Source: Thiodubiliella sp900128405 (GTDB lineage: Bacteria; Pseudomonadota; Gammaproteobacteria; PS1; Pseudothioglobaceae). From it: DNA of 64,000 bases. This document shows positions 17,000 through 24,800 of the stretch, in pieces (position 1 is the first letter of the stretch; the number at the start of each line of letters is the position of its first letter). The notes beneath the pieces were generated by a model that made no database searches, was not told the DNA's origin, and was given only the letters and a program-made list of their open reading frames with translations. Location: the NCBI GenBank assembly GCA_963682085.1, contig OY821614.1, positions 1,240,001 to 1,304,000 of the forward strand, given 5' to 3'. A program made the position numbers and the translations under genes.

Positions 17000-17529
17000 T
17001 TAAAAATACTCCTAGGGTCAAACACCATTTTAAGTTTTTGCTCAATCTCTCTAAGAATAGGGCTATCATTTTTTGAGAGGCAAGGTCTCTCAATTTTACC
17101 GATATAGACTTTTGGCATAACTTTAAAACTGATTTGGGTGATGATTGCCAACTTGCCTTTTGAGCCAACTAATAATCTAGCGACATCATAGCCAGCGACA
17201 TTTTTCATCACTTGACCGCCAAAATTTAAGTGTTCGCCTGTGCCATCGATAATTTGCACGCCTAGCACACTGTCGGATATATCTTGCCCGCCATTGGCAT
17301 ATATAGCGCCAATACTTGTGCTGTCATCGTTTGTATAAAAAGGCAGGGATTGGTTGTTTTTCTCAAGTTGTTTTTTAATCTGTGCAATCGGCGTGCCTGC
17401 TTTCACCGTCATTACCAATTCTTCAGGGTAATATTCCACCACGCCTGAATAATCCAGTAATTTGCTGTCAATGTGTAAGCTACTGGCTTCTTTAACCAGT
17501 TTTTGCAATTGATGAATTCGATTTGACAT
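16996..17529 (-). CDS. glcE: Glycolate oxidase FAD-binding subunit GlcE, short form
   Basis: A 177-residue relative of GlcE; E. coli GlcE has 350 residues. The recognisable core is the FAD-binding PCMH region: YYPEELVMTVKAGTPI, the GGQVMKNVAGYDVARLLVGS block and LAIITQISFKVMP. Compared with E. coli, it lacks the N-terminal glycine/serine FAD pyrophosphate loop and nearly the whole C-terminal domain, yet keeps the family's terminal FDPRSIF. So it looks internally deleted rather than cut off. Whether it still supports glycolate oxidation is uncertain. The start overlaps the glcD stop (TAATG) and the stop overlaps the hsdS start (ATGA). Confidence 0.83.
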   Translation of the reverse strand: MSNRIHQLQKLVKEASSLHIDSKLLDYSGVVEYYPEELVMTVKAGTPIAQIKKQLEKNNQSLPFYTNDDSTSIGAIYANGGQDISDSVLGVQIIDGTGEHLNFGGQVMKNVAGYDVARLLVGSKGKLAIITQISFKVMPKVYIGKIERPCLSKNDSPILREIEQKLKMVFDPRSIFK

Positions 17530-18959
17530 TAAAAACGCTCCAATTCAGGGTGGGGCAATTTTCCATGATGCACATGCATTGCGCCTAACTCTGCACAGCG
17601 ATGTAATTCGGGGACGGCTTTACCGGGGTTGAGTAGGGATTTTGGGTCAAAGGCTGCTTTGATTTTATGAAAAATTGCTAATTCTTTGCTGTTAAATTGA
17701 TGGCACATGGCGTTGAGCTTTTCTACGCCTACGCCGTGTTCTCCTGTGATGGTGCCGCCCATATCAACGCTGAGTTTTAGGATTTCTGTGCCAAATTCTT
17801 CTACTTTTTCTAACTCACCTGCTACATTGGCATCATACAAAATAAGGGGGTGTAAATTGCCATCGCCGGCGTGGAAAACATTGGCTACTCTGAGTTGGTA
17901 TTTTTGGCTTAATTCGTTAATTTTTTCCAACATATCTGCCAAATGTCGCCTTGGAATGGTGCCGTCCATACAATAATAATCAGGTGATAATCTGCCCACA
18001 GCAGGGAAAGCAGATTTTCGCCCTTTCCATAAATTTAACCGCTCTTCTTCACTGGCAGATACCTTTAACGATGAGGCGTTGGATAAAATTTTTAACACAG
18101 TATCTAATTCAGTTTGCACTTGCGTCTGTGTGCCGTCTAATTCACAAAGTAATAACGCTTGTGCTGTTAATGGATAGCCAACGCCAGCAAACCCTTCGGC
18201 TGCTTCAATGGCAAAACTGTCCATCATTTCTAACCCAGCAGGAATAATCCCCGCCTTAATAATATCCGCCACCACATTAGCACATTCTCGAACAGAATCA
18301 AAGCCTGCCATCACCACTCTAGCAAGGGCAGGTGTGGGCGTTAATTTAACCGTAATTTCAGTAATAATCCCCAGCAAACCCTCTGAACCATTCATTAATG
18401 CCAACAATCCCAACCCATCATCTTGACGAGATAACGCCAATTCATCGCCATCAATAGTAAGCATTTTAATCGCCTCAACATTATGCACCGTCAATCCATA
18501 TTTCAAACAATGCACACCACCAGAATTCTCAGCCACATTGCCCCCAATCGTGCAAGCAATTTGACTCGACGGATCAGGTGCATAATACAATCCAAACCCA
18601 GCTACCGCCTCACTAATAGCAATATTCCTTACCCCCGGTTCCACCACCGCCAGCCGATTTTCCACATCAATTGATTTCACTTGATTTAACTTTGACAACC
18701 CCAACACAATTGATTTTTCAAGCGGCATCGCCCCACCCGCCAAACCTGTGCCAGCACCTCGAGTTACCACTGGCGTATCATATTCTTTGCAAATTTTTAA
18801 CACCTGTTTAACTTGCTCAATATTCTCTGGCAACACCACCGCTAACGGTTTTTGCCGATACACACTCAACCCATCACACTCAAATGGACGAGTATTTTCC
18901 GCACCTGTTAAGACGATATTTTTTGGTAATTGTGTTAAAAGTTGTTGTATGATGTTCAT
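17529..18959 (-). CDS. glcD: Glycolate oxidase FAD-linked subunit GlcD
   Basis: A 476-residue flavoprotein, the catalytic subunit of glycolate oxidase; E. coli GlcD has 499. The FAD-binding PCMH domain carries VVTRGAGTGLAGGAMP. The C-terminal oxidase domain has HAGDGNLHPLILYD and GEHGVGVEK. I chose the ATG at 18957-18959, preceded by GGAAAA. A TTG four codons earlier is also open. It makes glyoxylate from glycolate, a by-product of RuBisCO oxygenation, and thus links to the aminotransferase at 22354 and to gcvP. The gene is followed directly by glcE. Its 3' end exists as a decayed second copy at 8641-8819. Confidence 0.95.
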   Translation of the reverse strand: MNIIQQLLTQLPKNIVLTGAENTRPFECDGLSVYRQKPLAVVLPENIEQVKQVLKICKEYDTPVVTRGAGTGLAGGAMPLEKSIVLGLSKLNQVKSIDVENRLAVVEPGVRNIAISEAVAGFGLYYAPDPSSQIACTIGGNVAENSGGVHCLKYGLTVHNVEAIKMLTIDGDELALSRQDDGLGLLALMNGSEGLLGIITEITVKLTPTPALARVVMAGFDSVRECANVVADIIKAGIIPAGLEMMDSFAIEAAEGFAGVGYPLTAQALLLCELDGTQTQVQTELDTVLKILSNASSLKVSASEEERLNLWKGRKSAFPAVGRLSPDYYCMDGTIPRRHLADMLEKINELSQKYQLRVANVFHAGDGNLHPLILYDANVAGELEKVEEFGTEILKLSVDMGGTITGEHGVGVEKLNAMCHQFNSKELAIFHKIKAAFDPKSLLNPGKAVPELHRCAELGAMHVHHGKLPHPELERF

Positions 18960-18983
18960 TTTATTTTCCAATACTGCTTGTCA

Positions 18984-19898
18984 TTACAGAGGTAAATGTT
19001 TACCGATATACCCTATATAAATTTTATTTCCCTTCTCAAGAAAATAAATTCTGTATTTACTTGGCAGGCTTTTTATATGATTTTCAACAAACTTTTGTTT
19101 TCCGTCAATAGTAAACAGTCTATGTTGTTTTAAACTTGGATTTTGAGCAACTGATTGACCTTCTGAAGAGTAATTAAAATCTGTAATTTTTTTCTGCTTC
19201 GATTCTACATCTCTCAAAATACTCATTGCACAATCAAACACTGTCTTATCTATTGTTGCTATCTGTTGCTCAATTTCAGGGCAAAAAACAATCACTTGAG
19301 GGAAAAACTCATCTTTTTTAGCCCATAAATTTTCTCTTGTAATTTCTTGCTTTATTTCTTTTCTTAATGCACTAAAAAAACTGTTGTGTAATGGTAAATG
19401 ACTTGCTTTAGAGGCGTGTTTTATTTGAACAGTGTCTTTTGTAATATTGGCATTTTCATCAAGCGCTTTTTTTCTAATATTAATTAGGCTATTGTCCCAT
19501 TGTGAATCAGAATCAAAACTTAGGGCGATTGCATTCAAAATATCACAACAAGCCAAGCCACCGTTAGTTGTATCATTGTGGTAAAAATATTCTATTTCAC
19601 TTAAAACATTTGATTTTATATCATTATTTTTAATAATTGGACTGTCTATTTTTATAACTTGATTGCTAACAAATTCACGCAATCTATTCTTAAAATCTAT
19701 TTCCTGATTTCCGATAAATTCACCAAAAGAAACGCCCTCTAAAATATCGTAATTTTTAAACTCGCTTGACATTCTAATTTGATTTAAATCCCTGTATTTT
19801 AATTGTTTTAGTAAATCAAAAAATACGCCAAAGTTTTCTTGTGCTGTGTGTTTTTCAAGTGGCAAAGACAACTCATTAAAAACAGAAAAATTTACCAT
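18984..19898 (-). CDS. Unknown protein, third gene of a DUF262/DUF3696 (Menshen-like) operon
   Basis: A 304-residue protein with no family I can name from sequence. It is hydrophilic, without signal peptide or membrane segment. Segments that might matter are DTVQIKHASKASHLPLHNSF in the middle and IYFLEKGNKIYIGYIGKHLP at the C-terminus. Its ATG overlaps the end of the ATPase gene by 7 bases, so the two are translationally coupled. In the three-gene Menshen antiphage system, as I recall it, an ATPase with DUF3696 and a DUF262 protein are joined by a further protein. This gene would fill that place. The role is inferred from context only. Confidence 0.75.
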   Translation of the reverse strand: MVNFSVFNELSLPLEKHTAQENFGVFFDLLKQLKYRDLNQIRMSSEFKNYDILEGVSFGEFIGNQEIDFKNRLREFVSNQVIKIDSPIIKNNDIKSNVLSEIEYFYHNDTTNGGLACCDILNAIALSFDSDSQWDNSLINIRKKALDENANITKDTVQIKHASKASHLPLHNSFFSALRKEIKQEITRENLWAKKDEFFPQVIVFCPEIEQQIATIDKTVFDCAMSILRDVESKQKKITDFNYSSEGQSVAQNPSLKQHRLFTIDGKQKFVENHIKSLPSKYRIYFLEKGNKIYIGYIGKHLPL

Positions 19899-21034
19899 AA
19901 TAGTTTATCTAATTGATTACCCCACTCATCAAAAAAGTTTTTCGGCCAATCGCTAAGTTTGCCATCTTTATCAATATTTATAGAATGCGGTTCAGTCTCT
20001 AAACTATCTTTGTCCTTTTTAAAGAAATATATTTGACTGTTTTCTGGGGAAATTTTTCCATTTTTTGTAGCAACTCGTAAGCCATTTAAAAAATGATCAC
20101 TGTGGCTTTCTACAATAATTTGCACGCCATTATTGGCAGCAATCGCACACATTTCGGCTATTTTTGATTGCCCTGCGGGGTGCAAATGAGATTCTGGATT
20201 TTCAATAATTACAAAATCTCCCGGTTTTGATTTAAGAATTAACACAATCACAGGTAAAACATAAGTTAAGCCAAAACCGACATTAAGTGATGAGTAATTA
20301 CTGGTTGTATTGTCGCCATATTCGTATTGATAAGTTAATTTAACACTTTGGGTTGAGGCATCAGAACTGGCTAATATTGACACGCCACTACTTATTTCTC
20401 CTAGCCATTTGTAGGTATTTTCTAATAACTGCAAGGTTTTACTTTCTGGATGTCTTAACTCTTTAACTTTCAATTCCTGATGTCTTTTCTCTGCCAAATA
20501 ATGTGCAGTAAACTCTCCCCTTACCCCAATTGAATCAAGATTGATGTCTTGCTGAGAAAAACCAAAAGTGTGATCAGGAGACATTCTGCTTGTGCTCAAA
20601 TAATGAAAGCAATTATCTGAAAGAATACTTGCAAAAGTTTCAAATTTATTAAGACCATTTGCAAAAGCCCTTTTGTCAAAATTATTTAAATTTACTTCTT
20701 GTTTTTTATTAACTAAAAGAATAACATCGCCGAATTTAGTATTAAGCTCAAACGCCATATCATCGTTAAAAGCACTTTGACTAAGTAGCGATGTCTCATC
20801 ACCTAATTTTATATAGGTTCCATTGAATGACACATGAAGGATGGGTAAGTCAGATTTCGGTGCAAGAGCACTTGTTATTAGAACATCTCTATTTTGCCTA
20901 AATAGTAGCAAAGATTGAATAAATGATGATTTTCCACTACTATTAACCCCTGTAATTAAGGTTAAATTATTAAGTTTAATATCAACATCTTTTAAGCTTT
21001 TAAAATTCTTGACTTTAACGCTATTTATTTCCAT
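19892..21034 (-). CDS. AAA family ATPase with DUF3696-type C-terminus (defence-associated)
   Basis: A 380-residue SMC/OLD-like ATPase. Walker A is GVNSSGKSS (29-37). The Q-loop follows as FIQSLLLFRQ, and the Walker B/signature region is IIENPESHLHPAGQSKIAEM, with a later H-loop VESHSDHFLNGLR. This layout is typical of the DUF3696-containing ATPases found in antiphage operons. It lies 3 bases after the DUF262 gene and overlaps the following gene, so the three are an operon. I infer that it couples ATP hydrolysis to sensing, with one of its partners acting as the effector. Confidence 0.85.
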   Translation of the reverse strand: MEINSVKVKNFKSLKDVDIKLNNLTLITGVNSSGKSSFIQSLLLFRQNRDVLITSALAPKSDLPILHVSFNGTYIKLGDETSLLSQSAFNDDMAFELNTKFGDVILLVNKKQEVNLNNFDKRAFANGLNKFETFASILSDNCFHYLSTSRMSPDHTFGFSQQDINLDSIGVRGEFTAHYLAEKRHQELKVKELRHPESKTLQLLENTYKWLGEISSGVSILASSDASTQSVKLTYQYEYGDNTTSNYSSLNVGFGLTYVLPVIVLILKSKPGDFVIIENPESHLHPAGQSKIAEMCAIAANNGVQIIVESHSDHFLNGLRVATKNGKISPENSQIYFFKKDKDSLETEPHSINIDKDGKLSDWPKNFFDEWGNQLDKLLW

Positions 21035-21037
21035 TTT

Positions 21038-22174
21038 TTACTCCAATGTTTCAGCAATTAAATCTCGTATTATCCTAAAACGAGTATCTTTTGCCCATTT
21101 GCCACTTGTTCCTTTGGTTATTGAAATAACAAGATCAGAACTTTCATCCAATAACATTTTTTTAAATTTAGTCACAAAAAAATCTTTATTCTCTAAAAAC
21201 AAGTCTTTATTTTCTACCTCATCAAGACAAACTGTTAAAGCATCAAATAACGATAAATTAACCAGTTTATTTCTTTCTTCATCGACAATGGATCGACTAA
21301 ATCTATGTTTTTCTCCTAACACTTGTTCAGAAAATTCCAATACTGCAATCAGATCACTTTGTAAAATTCTCAATTCTTGTTCACTTTTGGCATCTATTTT
21401 TTCCATCGCCAAATCTAAAAAATTATTCATTATTTTAAATTTATCATCACCAAGAGTTTTGAATGCCATAAACCTTAAAGCCAATTCTTGCCCCGCCATT
21501 CTTTCATTGGAAATACCAACAACATTTTTAAAAACCTCATTTTCCGCTATATCAGCTAAAAATTTAACCCCTAAACCAGCTTGATTTAATGCCTGTCTTA
21601 TTTCTTGAGGTTTTAACGACAATCCTCCAGTATTAATACGGTTAAAAATTGAATAGCGAACTTCTTTTGGTGTTTGTGCCTCTATTTGATATGTAATAAA
21701 TTGCGTTTCATCAAGCGTGCGTTGCATTGTTCTGTCTAATTCACTTGCTTTTTTACCATTAAGATCCGTTAAAAATTCTAAGTCTTTCAATCTAAACCAT
21801 TTTTTATCACTGAAAAAATGCTCAATAGTTGAGATTCTTTGCAAACCATCGACAATTTCCCATTTATCAGAATTACTAACATCAAAATAAAAAACAGGCA
21901 AGGGGAGCTTTAATAAAATTGATTCAATCAATCTACTTTTTTGCTTAATGCTCCATAAATTAGCATGCCTTTGATAATTTGGAATAGAGATTTCTTTGTG
22001 TTTTAAGCGACTAATAATATTAGACAACATAATTGTAGCGTGCGTAACTTTTATATCTTTAACTGAAAATGGACTAGTGATACCTTGATCTTGTTCTCCA
22101 ATATCATTGCCTGTCTCTTCAATATCATTGCCTATATTTTCAGTTTTATCTAATTTTTCGAACTCTTCTTGCAT
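21038..22174 (-). CDS. DUF262 (ParB/GmrS-like) domain protein
   Basis: A 378-residue protein with the N-terminal DUF262 domain: ISIPNYQRHANLWSIKQKS, the SILLKLPLPVFYF strand and the hallmark WEIVDGLQRISTI, a ParB-like nucleotide-binding fold that in relatives (GmrSD) cleaves modified DNA. The C-terminal half is helical and unassigned. It is the promoter-proximal gene of the DUF262-ATPase-unknown operon, which runs directly into glcD (24 bases between the last stop and the glcD start). Either glc transcription starts here or glcD has its own promoter inside the 304-residue gene. Confidence 0.87.
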   Translation of the reverse strand: MQEEFEKLDKTENIGNDIEETGNDIGEQDQGITSPFSVKDIKVTHATIMLSNIISRLKHKEISIPNYQRHANLWSIKQKSRLIESILLKLPLPVFYFDVSNSDKWEIVDGLQRISTIEHFFSDKKWFRLKDLEFLTDLNGKKASELDRTMQRTLDETQFITYQIEAQTPKEVRYSIFNRINTGGLSLKPQEIRQALNQAGLGVKFLADIAENEVFKNVVGISNERMAGQELALRFMAFKTLGDDKFKIMNNFLDLAMEKIDAKSEQELRILQSDLIAVLEFSEQVLGEKHRFSRSIVDEERNKLVNLSLFDALTVCLDEVENKDLFLENKDFFVTKFKKMLLDESSDLVISITKGTSGKWAKDTRFRIIRDLIAETLE

Positions 22175-22317
22175 AATATTTTCCTAAAAGTTTTTTTGAT
22201 TTTAAATTGCCATATAAACAATTCTATTTTACCGCCAAAGATTTAACAGCCATATAACAAAAAAATATCCTTAAATAAAGCAAGCGATAATTCATCGGTA
22301 ATGAACATTTAAGCCAT

Positions 22318-22323
22318 TATAAT
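22318..22323 (+). promoter_or_regulatory. Possible -10 element for the aminotransferase gene
   Basis: A perfect TATAAT lies 30 bases before the ATG at 22354, in the divergent intergenic region between the DUF262 gene and the aminotransferase gene. No good -35 is visible at 16-18 bases. Confidence 0.3.
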
Positions 22324-22353
22324 GGTTTTTTTATTTTAATATTTATAAACCTT

Positions 22354-23469
22354 ATGAAATCATTTAATCCACCTGTAAGAACTTTAATGGGGCCAGGCCC
22401 TGCTGATGTCCATCCACGAATTTTATCGGCAATGGCGCGTCCGACGATTGGGCACTTAGACCCTGCTTTTGTGGGCATGATGGATGAGACTAAAGAGGGG
22501 TTAAAGGCTATTTTTAAAACTGAAAATGAGCTAACTATGCCTGTATCGGCACCGGGTTCTGCGGGAATGGAGACTTGTTTTGCTAATTTGGTTGAGCCAA
22601 ATGATAAAGTTATTGTTTGTATTAATGGCGTGTTTGGGATGCGTATGAAAGAAAATATCACGCGTTTAGGAGGCGAGGCAATTGTGGTTGAGGATGACTG
22701 GGGTCATGCGGTATCAACTGACAAAGTGGAGCAGGCATTAAAAGACAATCCTGAGGCTAAAATTTTGGCTTTTGTGCATGCTGAGACTTCAACAGGTGCA
22801 CAATCTGATGCCAAAACTTTGTGCAAACTTGCACATCAATACGATTGCATTACCATTGTTGATGCGGTTACTTCGCTAGGTGGAACGGAATTGCGTGTTG
22901 ACGAATGGGAGATTGATGCCATTTACTCAGGGACGCAAAAATGTTTGTCTGCCATGCCTGGTATTTCCCCTATTAGTTTTAACGAGCGTGCTTTAACCAA
23001 AGTAAAAAATCGCAAATCACCCGTAACTTCTTGGTTTTTAGACCTTAATTTAGTCATGGGCTACTGGGGCGAAGGCGCCAAACGCACCTACCATCACACT
23101 GCACCTGTTAATACACTATACGGCTTACACGAATCATTGGTTATGATATTAGAAGAAGGAATTGAAAACTCTTGGGCACGCCACCAGTCTAATCACGAAT
23201 TATTGCGTGATGGCTTAGAAGTAATGGGCATTAATTTCTTGGTAAATGAAAAAGACCGCTTACCACAATTAAATTCTGTCTTTATCCCCGAAGGTATAGA
23301 CGACGCACAAGTTCGTGCCATTCTACTAAATGATTACAATCTTGAAATTGGTGCTGGACTTGGTGCGTATGCTGGTAAAGTTTGGCGTATTGGATTGATG
23401 GGTTATGCCTCAAGAAAAGAAAATATTGCCTTGTGCTTGTCAGCACTTGGGGATGCCTTAGGTAGATAA
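22354..23469 (+). CDS. Serine/alanine-glyoxylate aminotransferase family protein
   Basis: A 371-residue fold-type I PLP enzyme of the class V group. The N-terminal GPGPADVHPRIL, the SAPGSAGMETCFANL phosphate-binding region, DAVTSLGGTEL and the lysine in YSGTQKCLSAMPG (Schiff base with PLP) all match serine-glyoxylate and alanine-glyoxylate aminotransferases. It would convert glyoxylate made by GlcDEF to glycine, which GcvP (41056-43863) can then decarboxylate. This gives a C2 salvage route expected in a Calvin-cycle organism. The amino donor (serine or alanine) cannot be told from sequence. It is a single gene with its own terminator. Confidence 0.9.
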   Translation: MKSFNPPVRTLMGPGPADVHPRILSAMARPTIGHLDPAFVGMMDETKEGLKAIFKTENELTMPVSAPGSAGMETCFANLVEPNDKVIVCINGVFGMRMKENITRLGGEAIVVEDDWGHAVSTDKVEQALKDNPEAKILAFVHAETSTGAQSDAKTLCKLAHQYDCITIVDAVTSLGGTELRVDEWEIDAIYSGTQKCLSAMPGISPISFNERALTKVKNRKSPVTSWFLDLNLVMGYWGEGAKRTYHHTAPVNTLYGLHESLVMILEEGIENSWARHQSNHELLRDGLEVMGINFLVNEKDRLPQLNSVFIPEGIDDAQVRAILLNDYNLEIGAGLGAYAGKVWRIGLMGYASRKENIALCLSALGDALGR

Positions 23470-23486
23470 TCTAACACCTTTAAAAT

Positions 23487-23517
23487 AAAAAAAGCAACCA
23501 ATTGGTTGCTTTTTTTT
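23487..23517 (+). terminator. Intrinsic terminator of the aminotransferase gene
   Basis: A perfect palindrome, gcaaccaattggttgc (23494-23509), is flanked by A7 upstream and T8 downstream. It is a strong bidirectional-type terminator 17 bases after the stop codon. Confidence 0.9.
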
Positions 23518-23546
23518 GCTTTAAATTAAAACCTTTTATATGGATA

Positions 23547-23573
23547 GAGATCTTTGCATAAATATAAGTAAAG
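23547..23573. mobile_element. Solitary MITE terminal repeat
   Basis: gagatctttgcataaatata is one terminal repeat of the MITE family with one mismatch to the complete copy at 1847. The other end is missing: a different palindromic element begins 17 bases later. Confidence 0.6.
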
Positions 23574-23589
23574 ATTAAGCGTTGTGAAG

Positions 23590-23741
23590 GTAGTTACACC
23601 ACTTATAAAAATAATCACACTAAATAGGGGCTTAGATTTTCGGTAGTTTTATTGATAAAACTTATATTTTTTATCAATAAAAAATGCTGTAAAGATAAAT
23701 GCTTAGTCAGTGTGATTATTTTTTGAAAATGACATAACTAC
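23590..23741. repeat. Long imperfect inverted repeat (~152 bp), possible second MITE type
   Basis: The two halves can fold into one long hairpin: gtagtta (23590) pairs with taactac (ending 23741), aataatcacact with agtgtgattatt, and ttattgataaaa with ttttatcaataa near the centre. It has no coding capacity. It fills the gap between the aminotransferase terminator and a lipoprotein gene, and differs from the gagacctttgc family. Confidence 0.6.
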
Positions 23742-23750
23742 TCTGCCTAT

Positions 23751-24341
23751 TTATACAATGGGCAAATATATTATTTTTTCCATCTCCCTTTTTTTAATTT
23801 TTTTCAGAATATCCGTATCTTCAAAAACTTTTTCTTTTTCAATATCTCTTAATAAATAAGAGACCAAACTATCCATTGCCTGATGAATAGTGGCAGTGAA
23901 ATTAATTCCAACATGCAATAGTTCAATGCCATCAACAGAATAATGGAATTTTTTAATAACACTATTTTTATATAAGATCACTACATCCATATCAAAATGG
24001 CGGTGATTCTCAACAGGAATTAAGCCCAATGTTGAGGCGAAAACCATTATGCTAAAAAAATTGTTTTTGCTGTTTTCTTTAACACGAATGTCAAATACAA
24101 AAGAATTGCCAGTATTGATATTAACATTGATTCGTTTAAAAACATTCGCTTTCCGAAGAGATTTGACAATACCTTGATACATATGAGCCTGATGAGGTGA
24201 GCTATAAAGTCCGTCATTAATAACAATAGAAACAACTGGGTATTTATCAGTAATATTGGCTTTATATTGTGCTTTTTGATAAATTTGGTTTGATTCACAG
24301 GCAGATAGCAACAAAACCAGTGTGAAAATAATTATTTTCAT
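23751..24341 (-). CDS. Putative lipoprotein of unknown function
   Basis: A 196-residue protein with an N-terminal signal and lipobox (MKIIIFTLVLLLSAC, Cys at 15), so it is probably exported and lipid-anchored. The mature part has alternating hydrophobic strands such as VVSIVINDGLY and FDMDVVILYKNSVIKKFHYSVDG, suggesting a small beta-rich domain. It ends in a basic helix (DTDILKKIKKREMEKI). No family recognised. It stands alone, with a MITE remnant upstream and a large hairpin repeat downstream. Confidence 0.75.
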   Translation of the reverse strand: MKIIIFTLVLLLSACESNQIYQKAQYKANITDKYPVVSIVINDGLYSSPHQAHMYQGIVKSLRKANVFKRINVNINTGNSFVFDIRVKENSKNNFFSIMVFASTLGLIPVENHRHFDMDVVILYKNSVIKKFHYSVDGIELLHVGINFTATIHQAMDSLVSYLLRDIEKEKVFEDTDILKKIKKREMEKIIYLPIV

Positions 24342-24349
24342 AGAATTTT

Positions 24350-24465
24350 TATAAATATGGATGAGTAAAATTTATTTTTTTCCAATTAGCAATTTCTTTA
24401 AACCTTGTTAAAACTGAGTTTAAAAAATTACCAAGTGGGGGATTATCCATATTTACGCACAGAGT
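24350..24465. mobile_element. Degenerate MITE copy
   Basis: The order of blocks matches the complete element at 1847-2003: ataaatatggatgagtaaaa, aaccttgttaaaactgagtt, taaaaaattaccaagtggg and a closing atccatatttacgca. The outer gagacc ends are lost. Confidence 0.6.
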
Positions 24466-24474
24466 TTTTTATCA

Positions 24475-24708
24475 TTATTTAATTTTTGCCAACAACTCTT
24501 CTTCAGTTTCAACACGATTTGGGTCAGATAGGCAACAATCAACTGGGCAAACTTCTACGCATTGTGGTTCGTCAAAATGACCAACGCATTCGGTGCACTT
24601 GTCTCCATCTATTTCATAGATTTCATCGCCCATAAAAATCGCTTCGTTTGGGCATTCTGGCTCACAAACATCGCAGTTAATACATTCATCGGTAATCAAT
24701 AATGACAT
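24475..24708 (-). CDS. YfhL-type 4Fe-4S dicluster ferredoxin
   Basis: A 77-residue ferredoxin with two 4Fe-4S motifs: CINCDVCEPECP and, after a short gap, CTECVGHFDEPQCVEVCP. The spacing with a longer insertion in the second motif is typical of YfhL/Allochromatium-type ferredoxins, which run at low potential. The ATG at 24706-24708 is preceded by AAAGAG. An ATG 14 codons upstream lacks a ribosome binding site and would add an unlikely leader. It carries electrons in an unidentified pathway. Monocistronic, divergent from the prolyl isomerase gene. Confidence 0.92.
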   Translation of the reverse strand: MSLLITDECINCDVCEPECPNEAIFMGDEIYEIDGDKCTECVGHFDEPQCVEVCPVDCCLSDPNRVETEEELLAKIK

Positions 24709-24800
24709 AATACACTCTTTAATTAAATTTTTAAAATTATGAGAATGCATTTTACTGTGATTTTAGGTATCATAACCACTTTTGTATCGGGTATTATCTT

